Below the pieces are notes generated by a model. That model worked only from the letters and a program-made list of their open reading frames with translations, did no database searches and had not been told where the DNA came from. 64,000 nucleotides of DNA from Patiria pectinifera (Eukaryota; Echinodermata; Asteroidea; Valvatida; Asterinidae): NCBI GenBank assembly GCA_029964075.1, contig CM057133.1, forward strand, positions 15,524,699 through 15,588,698, read 5' to 3'. The position numbers and the translations under genes were made by a program. Below, in pieces: positions 1 through 13,371 of this stretch (position 1 is its first letter; every line of letters starts with the position of its first letter).

Positions 1-960
1 GTATTTGTCGCGCTTAAAACACTGTATTGTTACGGTCATAATAGCTTCATTATTGGACGGCTTCTTATGAAATTAAATCTCGTAATGTTAAACATAATGA
101 CAAATCAGTGGACGAAAATTCAATTTAATACATCTTGTATTTCTTGAGTTGTTAACCCCCTCCCCCCCAAAAAAGAGTTTGGTGGTGGAGATCGAGATCA
201 CTATTTATGCGGCGCGCCCTCTATTGAAAGAAAATTGCAGTAGGCATTGGTGCGAGACCACTGGTGTGCGTCCAATCAAATAAATTCCCTCAGAAAACAG
301 TGATAAATGCCCATACTCCAAAATTCTTTTAAAAATACTCAGAACTCTCACAGGTGTTCAGGCTGCACAGAAAAATGATGATCAACATGTCATCTTTCAT
401 TTTCTGTTCAATTTTTGGGGGGTTGACAGATATGACTTTTCGAGAAATTCTCACCCAAAGAAGACGATACGATCCATAAAACGACTGATGATGGAATGGT
501 ATAACCGACTTGAAAACGGATCCATCCACAACTTAACATGGCTAAATAGCGCCACTTTCGGACCCGATTGCATCCAAAATGCTCTGAATTGGAAGCCCCA
601 AGTCCGGACCGGAGGTGTATTACCATATCTCTTCAATTTCCCAATTCCATAGCTCTCAACCCTTTAATACAGAAACATTTGAGTGTATAACTTTTATTCA
701 TGAGCTCGGCGGACGGATTTTGTGGCCTATTCACATGGGTTAGTTACGAATTGAGCTGATTCTTATTACTGACGACTCAAAATAACGAGGGCATATTTCG
801 ATAGAGAGTCAACTCGGCTACAATTTTGATATTTGCGCCACAGAGCACCTGCAATCCAAAAAATTCCCGGGGCTCTTAAGTGTCCCCGGACCCCACGACT
901 TCAGGGTTTAGCGCTCGCATATAAAAAAAAATTGCACTATAGGATTTAAAGACAACCCCC
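1..960. other. No recognisable gene or repeat
   Basis: Short overlapping minus-strand frames only (up to 75 codons), none resembling a protein. Contains a C-rich tract near 155-172. Confidence 0.5.
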
Positions 961-1364
961 AGTACAGTAAAGTGGAGAATGTTCATAATAAACACCGCTG
1001 CTCAAAACTCCGCGAAGCTAAAATCCGGTTCTGAATCCCATGTCAAAAGATTGTACATTCTGTCATGTCGGTACAAGCTGCCGCGCGAAGTCGCTTCATA
1101 TACGGGGGTTGACAGCTACAGCTGTGCATATAAAAAAATATAAAAATATAAAAAAAATCACCATAGGATTTAAAGACCCCCCCCTGCAGTCTGGGATTAG
1201 GGAACAGGCCTGAACAATGTATGCGCAAAGGTACTGAGCATGTACATTTGCGACAATGAAATAAAAACATTATTTTCGAGCACTTTTAAAAAAATAATTT
1301 CGAACGATCACAGTACCAGCTCTCAATATAACAAATTAATCATTCTTGCAATTGTCCTCCCGGC

Positions 1365-1835
1365 GATAAAAAAAGAAAGAAAATAAAACAAAAAGTTATG
1401 TGGCGATGGCCAAGTCTTCAGGAGTCGGACTTATGACCCTAACTCAATGAGCCCCTTACCGACTTCCATATAGAACTCTTCTGGGACTCGGTACCCGGCC
1501 CACCACACCTCCTTCCCTGTCCATCCATGTAACTCGAAAGTCAGGCACCATAAAGGGAGGAAACGAGGTGGCACCCTAAGCCTTGCTGCCGAGTCAGCAA
1601 AAGAACCCCGTACCTATACGCAGATGCCAACCTGGACTTCGCAGACAGTCCCAACTTGTGAGTCAGCTTACCGACCGACCGAGCTAACTGCTGTTGGTAA
1701 AAGACGACGGGAAATTAATACTCTTAAATGACAGATCCGCGGGCATCGAAAACCAAAAATGACACGAAGCGGATTCGAACCCCTAACCCTGGATCAGCTG
1801 TCAGACACCTTAACAACTAGGCTGTTTCAGTAAGT
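1365..1835 (-). mobile_element. tRNA-derived SINE nested in hAT-like copy 1
   Basis: Read on the minus strand, a tRNA-like head near 1767-1830 has box A-like TAGTTGTTAAGGTG and box B GGTTCGAATCC with normal spacing; the body runs to an A/T-rich tail near 1370. The same segment lies in copy 2, so it was present before the two host copies separated. Boundaries are approximate. A tRNA fold was not verified. Confidence 0.55.
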
Positions 1836-2465
1836 GCTTTTCTCTTTGCGTTTAAACACAATCCTTATTTCCGCAGTGGGAGAGTTACTTTGTGTTTCAT
1901 AGCTGCACGAAAAATGCATCAGCATTGCGCTATACACATGAATGCTGTTACGTAATTTTTTTCTACAATCATTCTTTTATACCAAGCTCGTCCTTATTCT
2001 GTCTCATCAATTATTGTTTCGCGTCGCGCGTCTTTCGGCGCGGCCGTCACTGACATATCGCGCTGACTGAGTGAAATTCTAGCAAGTTTCCCCTACCTCA
2101 TTATATTTATATCAAACTAATGACCCGTTTTAATATTTACGAGGGATTTTGTTTGTCTGATATAATTCAGTTCCTTCAGCTAGCTTGGGAAAATTAATCT
2201 TTTCTTGTACTTACGCTAAGTCTATGATGCCATTATAATACAATGTCACATTAACGTCAGCCGGTGGCATGATTAGAGTCGCGACTACGCGAGTGCAATG
2301 ACGGCCAGTGGCGTAAATCTGTGCCAGCGAGTGGGGGAGGATGGGGGATGACCAGAATCATAAAATTCGGGCGATTCACAATGCAGTGCGCCACCAACAG
2401 TTTGCCATGGAGAGTCAGTTTTTCAAATTTACGGTCGACAAAACAAGGCCCATTTGAATGAGTGT

Positions 2466-2841
2466 TAGGCCAAAAAAAATATTCGGTCTCTGGTCAGACC
2501 AAAATTCCGGAATTGACGCGGCCACGCGGCTTTTTTTTTTTTTTTTTGGCTTTTTTTTCCCTTCAAGCTTGGATTGTACAGACAAGGTGGGTACTATTTT
2601 GCTTTTTTGGCGTCCTCATGTACATTGGTGTCCTCCATAATTTGCCTTGGTGCTTTCGATCATTTGCTTTGGTGCAATTTCCCATTCCTTGGTGCTCTTT
2701 GGTAACAAAATTGAGAGGTGCGAAAATAGAGGTCGCTGTTAGAGCTACCGCGGAACATTTTGAAAAAAAAAAGATCGACGCGCATGGTTAAAATCGACGC
2801 GCGCGCTGACCAGAGACCGACTTATTTTTTTTGTGGCCTTA
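2466..2841. mobile_element. MITE with TAAGGCC ends and CG-rich subterminal repeats (copy 1)
   Basis: Left end taggccaaaaaaaat..cggtctctggtcag is mirrored by ctgaccagagaccg..ttttggcctta at the right. Just inside the right end are CG-rich motifs (gacgcgcatgg, cgacgcgcgcgctgacc). Inserted within hAT-like copy 1. Related copies lie at 22448-22820 and 25316-25615. No coding capacity. Confidence 0.7.
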
Positions 2842-2844
2842 TTA

Positions 2845-3740
2845 AACAATTTCTGTATCCGTAGCATACTGCAAGCAAACTCCACTATGGGATATACGGT
2901 TGCAGGCGCGTGTTGGCTAGCAGCATCCTTATACAATTTTGTTAGTAGGCCCCCTTAATGTTGAAGACAACTGCATCTCATGGCGCCTTAACTTAAAGGA
3001 CTCCACTGAAGTAGCTTCCCTGACTTCTGTGGGAAGTAAGTTCCACTGAGCTGTTGTTCTTGGTAGGAAAGAGTATCTGTAGTAGTCCTTTTTAGATGTA
3101 TAGGGTGAACAAAGGATAATGAAGAGGATTTTCTAGTTGAAATTTTGTCCCGTTTGGAATCAACTTGGTACTGATCAACATCAATTGCGATTTTATGATG
3201 GATGGATTTGTAGAGCAAGGTTTGTCTGGATATGGTTCTGCGTTCCTCCAATGATTTCCATCCGAGGTGGGCGATCATATGGATGCCATGCCAGACACTA
3301 ATTGTGCGCTTGGAGTCCTTACAAACGAACCTGGCCGCTCTGCGTTGGACAGCTTCAAGTTTATTTTTGTGGTCCTGATGGTATGGATCCCATATGCTGG
3401 CGCAATATTCTAACTTAGGTCTGAGCAGGGTCTCATATGCAGTTTATTTAACTTTGGTGGAGCAGCTGAACAGATACCTGCGAAACAGTCTAAGAACTTT
3501 GTTTGCTTTAGAAGTAGAGTTACTTATGTGTTTAGCCCAGTCCAGTTTGTTGTTTAATTCTACTCCCAGGCAGGGGTGATTTGTGACTGTTTGGAGAGGA
3601 TTGTCGTTTAACTTATACGATGACAGAAGAGGTTTCCTTTTGTGGGTCATGTGCATGACATAACATTTGGTGTCGTTGAATCTCATCTGCCACTTGGACT
3701 CCCAGTTACAAAGGGTATCGATGTCGGCTATGAATTTGGG
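2845..3740 (-). mobile_element. LINE fragment (non-LTR retrotransposon, C-terminal RT region)
   Basis: On the minus strand, 3797-3444 reads DIDTLCNWESKWQMRFNDTK then CYVMHMTHKRK and HPCLGVELNNKLDWAKHIS, the conserved C-terminal reverse transcriptase segment of Jockey/CR1-group LINEs. After an in-frame stop the frame continues RPKLEYCASIWDPYHQDHKN, EAVQRRAARFV and GWKSLEERR, the usual tail of such proteins. It is 5'-truncated at about 3740, where the host hAT-like element resumes, and inactive. Exact LINE clade is undetermined. Confidence 0.8.
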
Positions 3741-4218
3741 TATAGCGTTCTGCCGCCTTACTAAAAACACCATGATACAAAGAAAAGCAAAGATCAAATT
3801 TATACTCGAATCATACGCTTACGAAACTTGACTACTGACCGGAAAAAAAAACAATTTGCGAAATTGTCAACCATCTCCCACAATGCACTAGGAAAAAAGA
3901 ACCCTCTGTTGCAAACTCTTGGTGAAGCACTGCATTGCGAAACGCCCGAATTACACGGCTGTGGATACTCGAAGGGGGGGGGGGGGTTGGACACCACATT
4001 ATAATAGGGGAAGCTCTTTATCAATTATGTATATTCGCTGTTTCATTTTTAAAAGCTTTTGTACTTTGTTTCTCCACTTTCCATTGCTATTGAATACATT
4101 TTAGTTGCTGGAACGTTCGGAAAATACCTCAAAATCCTCATTTTTTTTGTCATCACAAAACAGTGGGGGATGATTCAACAGCCCACCCCGGTCAAAAATT
4201 GTGGGGGGTATATACCCC

Positions 4219-6147
4219 CACCCCACTCCACCCCACCCCACCCCGGGAATTACGCCCCTGATGACGGCACACGGAGCCAACGAGCATGCCACTCGCATGG
4301 TCTTTTTTTTCGTGTCCGGGTTGCCATACGCCTTGACTCCAGTCTACGTGACTGACGATTCACGGTCATCATCAAAAGGCATTTGAGATGAAACAAAGCA
4401 AATCAATGAACCTTTGGCGACTGAACGATCTAAACTGGGTTGTATTGTTGAGTATAAGTTTTACTATCACCTGCACATGTAATACGCCAATCAGCGGCGG
4501 CGGAACGCTTTTAAAACTGGGGGCATCACCTAAAAGAGGCATTGGCTCAGAAAAAAGGCACCTTCCGTCGGTGTACAAGAGGAGAAAATTGTGAAACTAT
4601 TTTCGTTCACATTGCAAGGTATACATGTTATACCCAGAGCAAAATTTACTACCAACATTGATATACACTTTAAAAAAATGTTAGCTTTACATTTTAAAAG
4701 CGGGAGGAGTACTACTTTTTCTTTACAGGCCACTTTAGTTATAGGGTATATTGATGTGTTAAACTGATGAATATACCTTTATCATGTTGCGGCTATCTTT
4801 ATTTTTTCCCGTTCAAATGAACGTAACCAAAGCGAGGCTGGAAGGAAAAATAGTCTGGTTCCTTTTTGCACAAAAACATTATCATTCAGTACTGTAATTG
4901 GATACCGGGAACATGACCGTGAAATGGTGACAGTATGATAAAGGTCTGTTAGCACGGGTTTGATGATTTGAGGCTGCTGGATCTATTATTAGGAAAATGT
5001 TTGGAGTGTACATACAATGTACAAACAATCTTAGAAGTAGGCCTCAACATAATAAGGCATATACGGAAAGATAGAAAAGAGACAAGGGTGGTTGTAGATT
5101 TTTCAACCACCTACAGCCGGTCATATCGTCATCACATAATGATTAATTTTAATGATAATGTCACCCTTTCGAAACGACCAAAATTACCAAAAGTGCGCAC
5201 GTACTGCACTTATTCATTAAGCAAGTCCAAGTTGCTGTACGGCGTTCGCTCAGTGTGCAACAGGTACAACGAGATGTAGCTACAGATAGCCTTTATATCG
5301 GTCCCCGTGCTGGCTTCGGGCACCTTGAGCCGGTCGATACATGGTCGACCGAAGAAAATGCCCAAGTGAAACATAGACAGTTTATGATTAAAAAGACTAT
5401 AGGAAAGACAGACGGCCGCCTACGACTGTTCAATGCTTGGGACTGTTTGATTGGTCAAAGAGGTCCGGTAGATCATGATGGATCTCATTTGAACGATGAC
5501 GTCACAACGAACAAAATTGACGTCTTTAGAACGAGCTGCATTGACGATAGCCACATGCGTCACATTTTGAATAGAAAGTCGAAACAAAACTAAATCGAAA
5601 GTCTTGTTGCGGGGGAGTTTCATTAATTTTACAACGCTACGCTACCATTTAAGCTAGAATCTTGCCTGCACACCACTGTTCCTGAGCGACCCAAAGAAGA
5701 AGGAGTTCTGGAATTCTCTGTATTAGAGGTAGGTAGATAAACATACTTTGACCTATCATTCAATGAAATAAATCATGCTCCATTTTTGTAGTTTGCTGAC
5801 CAAGTGACCGAGTCGGGTTTGGACGTTTCTGCATAACTGGACATGGCCTGGGTCGTTGTGTTGATGAATGATGCTACAGCATGCATGGTGTTTCAAAAAC
5901 GTTGTCGGGACTATTGAAGGCGAGCATATGCCCTCTTCTGAACTGGAAATTCCATTTATTAATTCTTCTGTTCTAACGAATTAAGGAAGGAAACCTCATT
6001 TTAACCGGAAAAAGCTCAATAAAGCTCTTCAATCTAGTCTTAACGTCGGCATGGAGAAACTACTTTGATATCTTCATAATTAGGTGAGGGCAGCTCTTCA
6101 AATTAAAAGTTAGCCCTGTACTAAAATTGATGATTAAAAATAATTAT
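4219..6147. other. No gene recognised
   Basis: Begins with a C-rich ccaccccaccccgggaat stretch (4211-4250) of transposon-end character. Frames of 103 and 112 codons at 4968-5279 and 5255-5593 overlap and match nothing I know. An isolated TGACGTCA is at 5497-5504. Confidence 0.5.
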
Positions 6148-6466
6148 ACTCTAAAAAAAAACCATGGGTCAGATTTGACACGGGTCAAAAGGGTCAAAAG
6201 GACCACTTTCTGTGTCAAAAGGACACTTTTTCCAGGTCAAAATGACACTTTTTCGGGTCAAAATGACACCTTTCCAGGTCAAAACGACAATTTTCCCGAG
6301 TCAAAATGAATCTTTTCCGGGTCGAAATAACACTTTTCCGTGTCAAAATGACACATTTCCGGGTCAAAATGATCACAAAAATGAGTCCAAAAAGTGTCAG
6401 TTTGTCCCGGAAAAGTGTCAAACCTGATTCGGGGTCAGATCTGACTCGGGATTTGTCTAGGTTGTA
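6148..6466. repeat. GGGTCA minisatellite element A
   Basis: Starts actctaaaa..gggtcagatttgacac, then an array of 21-22 bp units (gggtcaaaatgacacttttcc, with variants) from about 6215 to 6375, and ends cggggtcagatctgactcggg. Terminal pattern matches elements at 37621-37870 and 41594-42143. Reading frames in it are products of the repeat. Confidence 0.75.
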
Positions 6467-8099
6467 CGGATTTTCGCTCGATGGCTATAAGACACCCTCT
6501 GCATTCAGCAGTCATCTTTAACTTAAAAAAAAAGTATTCTGGAACAAGGCATGCCAAAGGTGGAAAATGAGCGAATCGATTGGAGTTCTTCCCTGGTGTA
6601 CCTGATTTGCTTCAAAACTATTGAAAGTCCTGTCCTGCGGTCTTCTGAACAAGCTTCAACATTGAAGCCTTTTGAGATCAGTCTGAACAGCGAATTCGTC
6701 TTTAAGGTGAACGCTATGGATTTGCAACGTAACATGACGTTGCTTTTCCCTGCACTGTTATGACCGTAAACTATAAGTGGGCATTTATAATAAGTTGTCG
6801 GAAAAGTAATAATAATAATTTGTTAAAATTGTAATTTGTTGTTTTATTCGACTACGGTAGGCCAATCAGTTGTCAAAGAACTGTTCTTCCTCGGAGCCCT
6901 GGTTAAAACTCAAAACAAAGTGAGTTAAAAAATAGAATACATGTACAACCCAAACGTTAACAACGTGTATGCAGGTACTTAAAGAATTATATCAAAGGTT
7001 TAATAAACCAAATGTTTAATTTTCAAGAGTTTAATCATTAGCATCACTGCCTGAGACAGAATTAGCAGCTTGGTCTCCATTGCCGATAACTGTTCTACCT
7101 GGTGTTTTTTCTTGCCGTGTAACGTGAGCCACCGTGGTCTCTCGGTTGGTTGTACCGTGTGATATTGGGTTGCCACGGGCGGGCGGAGTAAGCCGCAAGG
7201 CGGCCAGTCGTACATCTGTTTCTGTATGCCCGTAGTGATGCACACAAACATTTTTTTTTTGGAAATCACCGATTTTATCTGTCCAGTAAGCTTCAAATAT
7301 ACCATGTAACGTTATTTACAAGCATTCGTGCTAATGTTATACCCTGATGTGTTATAATCGGGGCACGTCCGTACCAAACATTATCGAATTTAAATAAACA
7401 AAATGGTCCTTCGGTAAAAAAAATATTCTAAAGAATATTGCAGAACCACACAAACTCACAAAAGAGATTTATTTCCATGGTGCTACCGCAAACTTATCTT
7501 GTCTTAGTATCTTTCCACCATGCAAACCTCAAATCTCAAGAATAATGCAAACAAAAACTGAAGCTTGTATAATAAAGAGTTTTTTTCCTGAAGTTTCCGG
7601 GTGAGACCTCCCTTGAGTAACACTGAACAACGTTTCTTGAAGACCTAACTCACAAAGACCTAAACTATTTAAGTACGAACTGTGCTCTTCAACAAATTCA
7701 ATTTTTGTTCTTTTGACGAGCTTTCATTTTTTTTTTCAGGAAAAAAAAGTTCCTTCTTTTTCTAGTTCCGGCGTTTGCCACTGGCCACAAACAGATCCAT
7801 CCCGCGAGTAGACTGGTTTCCGGGCTCTGTATTATCGATTCTGAAAGGGGCGGAAGCTAGTCTAGCCTGCGCGACCTGAATTTGTGAAGTAATTATTCCA
7901 TAACTATACAACGATGCGCTATTTTCTTCTTCCGATGTCTCATTCAAAAGTAAATATCATTTTGTGTATCTATTATAGAAATAGCTATTTAGAATAATAT
8001 GTTTAGGGTTGAAATTCGAAAATAGCACGTGTCTTTAAATGTTGTTTAATTTATGTGCTATCTTGATAAAAAGCGCTATCCAAGTCACCGTCCTCCAAC
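6467..8099. other. No gene recognised
   Basis: A/T-rich, short frames only (longest 101 codons on the minus strand at 7000-7305, without protein similarity). Contains the fold-back fragment at 7441-7535. Confidence 0.5.
7441..7535 (+). repeat. Fragment of the 57151 fold-back family
   Basis: cagaaccacacaaactcac..ggtgctaccgcaaac..ccaccatgcaaacct matches the right arm and flank at about 57340-57420. Only one arm is present. Confidence 0.5.
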
Positions 8100-8614
8100 T
8101 TAAAGGGCACATGAAGTGAATATTTCAATAGGAAGATTTTTGTGCTACTTTCTAATCCTCTTAGATGTATAAAGACTAATTGACATCCCTATAAATTTGA
8201 TTGAAAAGTGCGCTTCTTTAAGCATTTAAAACGCTTTTTCACAACTGAGGGTGCTGTTGCCGCGATGTCATTTCAGGAAGAAAATGTTTGTTTTAAGTGT
8301 TTTCTGTTCAAATTGTGAACCCAAAAATTTGCTCATTGAAAACGTTTGTGAGAAACGTTTGCTCATTGGCTTTACGACAACGGAATATATCCAAAAATCT
8401 GGCAACTTTTGTGCATAAACTAGTTGCAACATTGAGGTTTCTGCCTGATCATTTTTGCTCATGATTATGGAAATTCACATTAACATAAAAACCAAAGTGG
8501 CACCGAAATACCCTTGAAAACGGCAAAATGAAAAGTAAAAATAAGGTTAAATGGGACACAAATGTGCATTTTCAAGGATTGCATTCAAAAAATTACATTG
8601 CATGAGCCCTTTAA
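8100..8614. mobile_element. TTAA-flanked MITE, copy 1
   Basis: Starts TTAAAGGGCACATG and ends CATGAGCCCTTTAA, inverted ends with TTAA on both sides, the pattern of piggyBac-type insertions. The interior (gatgtcatttcagg, ctgttcaaattgtgaacc, aaaacgtttgtgagaaa) recurs in the copy at 34066-34622. No coding capacity. Confidence 0.7.
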
Positions 8615-10552
8615 GAGACCATGACAACGGTGAGAGTTTTACTTTGTTTTCATAGCTACATTTGAAGTATAAAAACTAGACATTTAAGACTTAAGATGTT
8701 CCGGGAAATTGAGCAAATCATTATTTCAAATCAAGAAACTTAATGATGAAGGATTGATTTATGTACACGACGCAAAAAGTTTGCTACTACAACTACAACA
8801 ACAGCATCAATATTACGACGACGAAAACACAACAGAAATAAAAACAACGAAATCAAACATACTAGTGACGATATTTTAAAGATAATTCCCCGTGACGGTC
8901 CTAGTTTTTGCGTTTCACCTCGGAAAAAAACCCAGTTGTTTTTAATTGCTATTTTCCTAGCAATATAAAAGTTGTTCATTTTTGAATGACACATCGAAAA
9001 AAATACCAACGACGTTTAGTTATTGAGTTATTTCTTCACAACATGATTGGCTGCCAGACAATAATTTGGCTCTTGTCGGGCGGTTCATTAATGAATAAAA
9101 TGAAAGCACCTTGTCAGAGGGTTGCGGACGCCCAAAATCGGGACAATGTACCGGTAGTTGGTTTCCTTAAATTAAAACATACAAATTAAAAATTCGTCAG
9201 GAGAAAATCCCACTTTTTGAAGAGCAGTATACAACTTTTAAAAGCAGAACGAAAAAACCCCAAGGGAAGCGCTAGAAATGCCAGGAGACCCTAAAGACGG
9301 GGCATTAATCTATCAAAAACACCATAAAAACTAAGAAAGTTGTTGATTGCGTCTGATCAAGTCCGAAGGTACGAGTCATTACGTACACGGATTAATGATT
9401 GAACGCCCACACGCTTTACCAACTGCCTGAAATGAACAACGCACGTACCGCGTGCGTCACACCAGAAAATCCGAGACACCTATACGGGCGGCGGAAGGCG
9501 ACAGAATTGGGAAAATGACGTTTGATTGTCATGTAAATTAATTGGGCTGAATCCGTAGGCAGGCAGACAAAAGCAACCAAAGTTAATCATCAATGTGTTT
9601 CCCCGATTGACATTTGTAGACGTTGTGCGTTCTCATTAAAAATATATAATAAAAGAAGAAAAACTCCGATAACAACGTGGGCGAACAGCTCATTAGTTGA
9701 CGGCGACTTTGTAGGAAAGTGCGTTTAATGAGGTAAATGATTGGACTTTAATTGTGAAGTGTCTCTGCCTTGTTAAAGTAGAAATTTGGAACAACAGATT
9801 GTGTCTTCCGATTAAACACTGCAAAACAAACAATAGTTTAGCCTATATGACAGGCCTACACAGATTTTTGTTTAGTTCAAAGACGTTTTTGAAGACTGAA
9901 TCAGAAGTCGGAGAAGGACGTGCATTCTTCATTTGCCCAATTGGTCTTGATCTCCGGAATCATCGCAACTTGTACCTGAAACATTGATGCAGAACAACTT
10001 GAAAATTTGCCAGATCAGAAGCATGTTAATTAGAATGCTTTACAAGTCCAATGTTTATTTCTAAGCGCAAAACAAGAGCGATACGCATCTGGTACCAAAC
10101 TCTATATATACACGTCTTCATTATCCTTAGATAGTTCAGTTGATACCTTCCGGAAAGCAGTAGTTCCGATTCGTGTCTTCCATGACACAGGTTGGTATCT
10201 CCATTTTAAAAACGTTTCTTTCACATAGTTAGGACATATATCATCGTTCGTCCAGTCCACCACACTATGACAAATTCGTAATGAACACGGGTAATATATA
10301 CCGTCGCTCTGCAAACAGGGCACTTATTAACGATTACATTTTTGATTTAAGTCAGATTAAGTCAGAGCGCGCAAACTTCTCTTCAGTTGATTCAGAAATG
10401 GCTTTTCACATGTATACATCTGGTCGACACATTCGGCCGGATTTAGCCCTTGCATTTACGTTACGGGGAAATCCTATACGATAGCACTGCCATGCTCCCA
10501 TCACCAGCCCACAACCAGTCTTGGTCTCAAGTGAAGTCAGTCAGTCAGTCAG
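8615..10552. other. No gene recognised
   Basis: Short unsupported frames. A small agtcagtcagtcagcaagtc tandem ends at the target site of the Mutator-like MITE. Confidence 0.5.
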
Positions 10553-10561
10553 CAAGTCAGC

Positions 10562-11106
10562 TTCGCTCGTACCCCCCGCCCTGCAAACAGGACACTGGGA
10601 TACTCTGATGAATTCACGCTCTGATTGGTTGGATTTTGCGTGACCAGTGACCTGCGCGTCATCAAGGTCATGACTCCGCAAGGTTTGAAACGGCCGTTAA
10701 GACTGATTCATTACTCTTTTATTCCAGTTTAGAGATGTTTTTTTCTCGTTGAAAAGCGTAATAATGTAGGAAATTCTGTAAAACTGATCTGTGTTGTAAA
10801 TTTACAACACTTGCCGTCACTTGCTCAGGCTCCGTTTCGAATCACGAACGGTCGGATTGCATTATGCGACGCTCAAATTTTTGTCCACATGGTCCGCAAT
10901 GAAACAGAAATCACATCCGGTATTGAATGTGCGCATTTCTGTAAGAAGTTTTCGGATAGCATTTGCGCACATTGTCTAACTGCGGTCTTGAACAGCTGTA
11001 GCCAGATGCTTTATACGTGGGTCATAGGCAACTTCCTTCACAAGATTCTGTGAAGCTCATCAAAGTATCCCAGCGTCCTGTTTGCAGGGCGGGGGGTACG
11101 AGCGAA
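10562..11106 (+). mobile_element. Mutator-like MITE, copy 1, perfect 9-bp target duplication
   Basis: 545 bp. Ends are near-perfect inverted repeats of about 42 bp beginning TTCGCTCGTACCCCCCGCCC, extending weakly to about 52 bp. Flanked by CAAGTCAGC at 10553-10561 and 11107-11115. Long TIRs with a 9-bp duplication are characteristic of Mutator-like elements. No transposase. A central ttgtaaatttacaa palindrome is present. Confidence 0.85.
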
Positions 11107-11115
11107 CAAGTCAGC

Positions 11116-13371
11116 GAGTTAAGAAAACAGAGGACACTATAGGCCGGCCCTCTTGGGCCAGTACACAGGGAGTTGTAGAGATTGAACGACAGCGTCTAAG
11201 ATGCAAACGTCGAACTTGATATTTTCTCTGCTACATTATATTTCAATACGAAAGATCCATTAGACTGCGTCTAAAAAACAGATTATGAGATATAGACGAA
11301 TGTCAAATTGACACCAAACACGCGGTCTTCAGAGTTCACAGCCATTGCAGGACCTCAATGACATTTCTTTTTTTAACATCCTCACAATAAAGGAGAGCAC
11401 TGGGGACCCTGTTCTCAATGCTAATGAAAAGATGTAGCGTAAGAATAAAGGGAGGGATCTTCCTAAGTGTATACTTGTACTGCATGACAAGAACGCACAG
11501 AAAATGGTGCTACAGGCAAATCAGTGCGGTCGATAAACTGGGGTCGACAGTAGTAAGTGAAAACCAATGGCATTCCATCCAGCGAATGGATTTCAGTAAA
11601 CGGATACCAACGACTATTTTCCGGCGAACTACGAAATGTATAAGAAGACCCTTCATTGTGCATTGGCGTGGACGCGATAAATGTCCGGGAGATGTGCTAT
11701 CTTCACGTCATGGGGTCTGGCGTAAGTTCTGACAGCAAGTAGTGTTTTTCGACGTTTTACTTTAAAATAAAATATAAAAAAACAGGATGGAAGATCCAAA
11801 TGCTGTAAGGTAAAAATGAGAATCACAAGAACCTTCAATCACACATCAGCAGACCCAACTTTAAGTGATATCAGAAGAACAGCACCAGAACATCATATCC
11901 GATGAAACTTGTCACTAAATCACAGACTATAGACTAGACATATGGGTGAAAAAGGTCACCAATGAAAAGTCATTAAATCAGCTAATTTAGCCTAGATTTT
12001 CCGAACTAGGTAGATTATACCTGATCAGCAGACCGGGTCGTGGACCAGACTAGAGTAGAGTAGAAATTTGAGTTTACACCAAACAATTGGATAAATAGGT
12101 TGGTATTCTTCCCAAAATGTGGTCCATTTTTACCTTAAGTAACGAACAAAAAAATGAGATAATTTCATAATGTTTGACAAATAACATTGTCTTACAAGTT
12201 TTTACAGAACTTCTTTTTAGTAATGTGGTTACATGTAACCAGATCAGTGGATAAGGCCGTATCAGACCACACTAGTTAAGAGAATTGATTTTTCGTTTTG
12301 CCCTGGTTTTATTGTAGACGTGGTATGTTATCATTGTTTTCTCGAACTATGCTACATACCTCAGTGACCAGTAATAACATGTTTAATCATGATAACCCCC
12401 ATCGCTGTCTGGGCTTCGGTCATAATTGACGTCAAACCTTATATCTGGTCTACCATAAAAGTTCACTAATATTGAAAGAGTTGTTTTTGACAGCTACACG
12501 ATTCTGGATATAATACCTGTTTTATTATTGCTTCGGCTTATCGGCTATGATACCAGCCAACCACCACCCCTCCTTTAAGTCTCTCTATCCAACCAATCGC
12601 CTGCCATCTCGGCACTGACGGCGGAGTCGAGGCGGCAATTTCCGACTTAATTTCCGCTGCGTCCACTTGGAGCAAACATGGCCAGTGTCCGAGCGCGTGG
12701 TTTATTACCGGCTGGCTCCACCGGCTCCGGCATGCATTTGATACACTGACGGGCGGGCTGCAGGCGGTTTTTATTGACCCGCGTGCCGTGTTCTTTCCCC
12801 CCTACGCGCGTGTGACGAAATACCAAGAGAAGCCGGGGAGAGAGACGGGGAGAAACGAGACATCGGCAAGGCAGGTTTTGGTTTACCTCTCGCTACGTCC
12901 CGAGACGTATAAAGCGCTCGATGAAATCCTGGTTTTAATGAGCTGAGAGCCGGGGACGCAACAAGTTGCTATACGCTGCCGTGGCATCGTTATCTTGACT
13001 GTTGTGGATATATGTAAATTAGGCACTGATGAAAATGCTTTGCTGTCATAAATAAAAAACAGTGGGCTAGACAGTGGAGTTAAACCGTATGTCATCGACT
13101 GAAGGCTGCGTCACTGTATGTTGAATTTTACGAACTGAATCCATGTTTCGGCGTCTTCACACTCTGCGAAAAGAAACTCTTTTTTCCCCCAAATCCTTGA
13201 GAGGGGTGGGCAACTTCATCAGAGGCGTTCGTGTGACGAATGCCTGCCTGTGATGTGGCTTCCTCGATCGGTTTACTTCGTAAGGTGAGTGTGACATAAT
13301 ATTGCAACTTGAGAGCTTCTGTCTGAGATTTACTTGTTGAAAATATATTGTAAACGGGAAGACACATTATA
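11116..13371. other. No gene recognised; one unassigned frame and a GC-rich island
   Basis: A 104-codon + frame (11418-11732) overlaps a 66-codon minus frame (11463-11663); neither is recognised. 12560-12960 is clearly more GC-rich than its surroundings, with several CG dinucleotides, and could be a regulatory island or old repeat. Confidence 0.4.

Larger units (their letters stand above)
961..4218 (+). mobile_element. hAT-like element copy 1, interrupted by later insertions
   Basis: Long direct homology to the complete element at 59168-61393: 961-2468 matches about 59255-60821, and 3736-4218 matches about 60862-61335, with few mismatches by eye. The middle (about 2466-3740) is occupied by a small inverted-repeat element and a LINE fragment. 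The CAGGCCCGGATTA ends of the intact copy are not seen here, so this copy has lost or rearranged its termini. No transposase reading frame survives. Confidence 0.75.

Noticed and set aside
1767-1830. A functional tRNA gene on the minus strand
   Set aside because: Box A and B are present but it is duplicated inside a transposon with a long SINE-like body, and an acceptor stem could not be seen.
10811-11053. 80-codon frame
   Set aside because: Lies wholly inside the Mutator-like MITE, and the inverted second copy keeps no comparable protein pattern.
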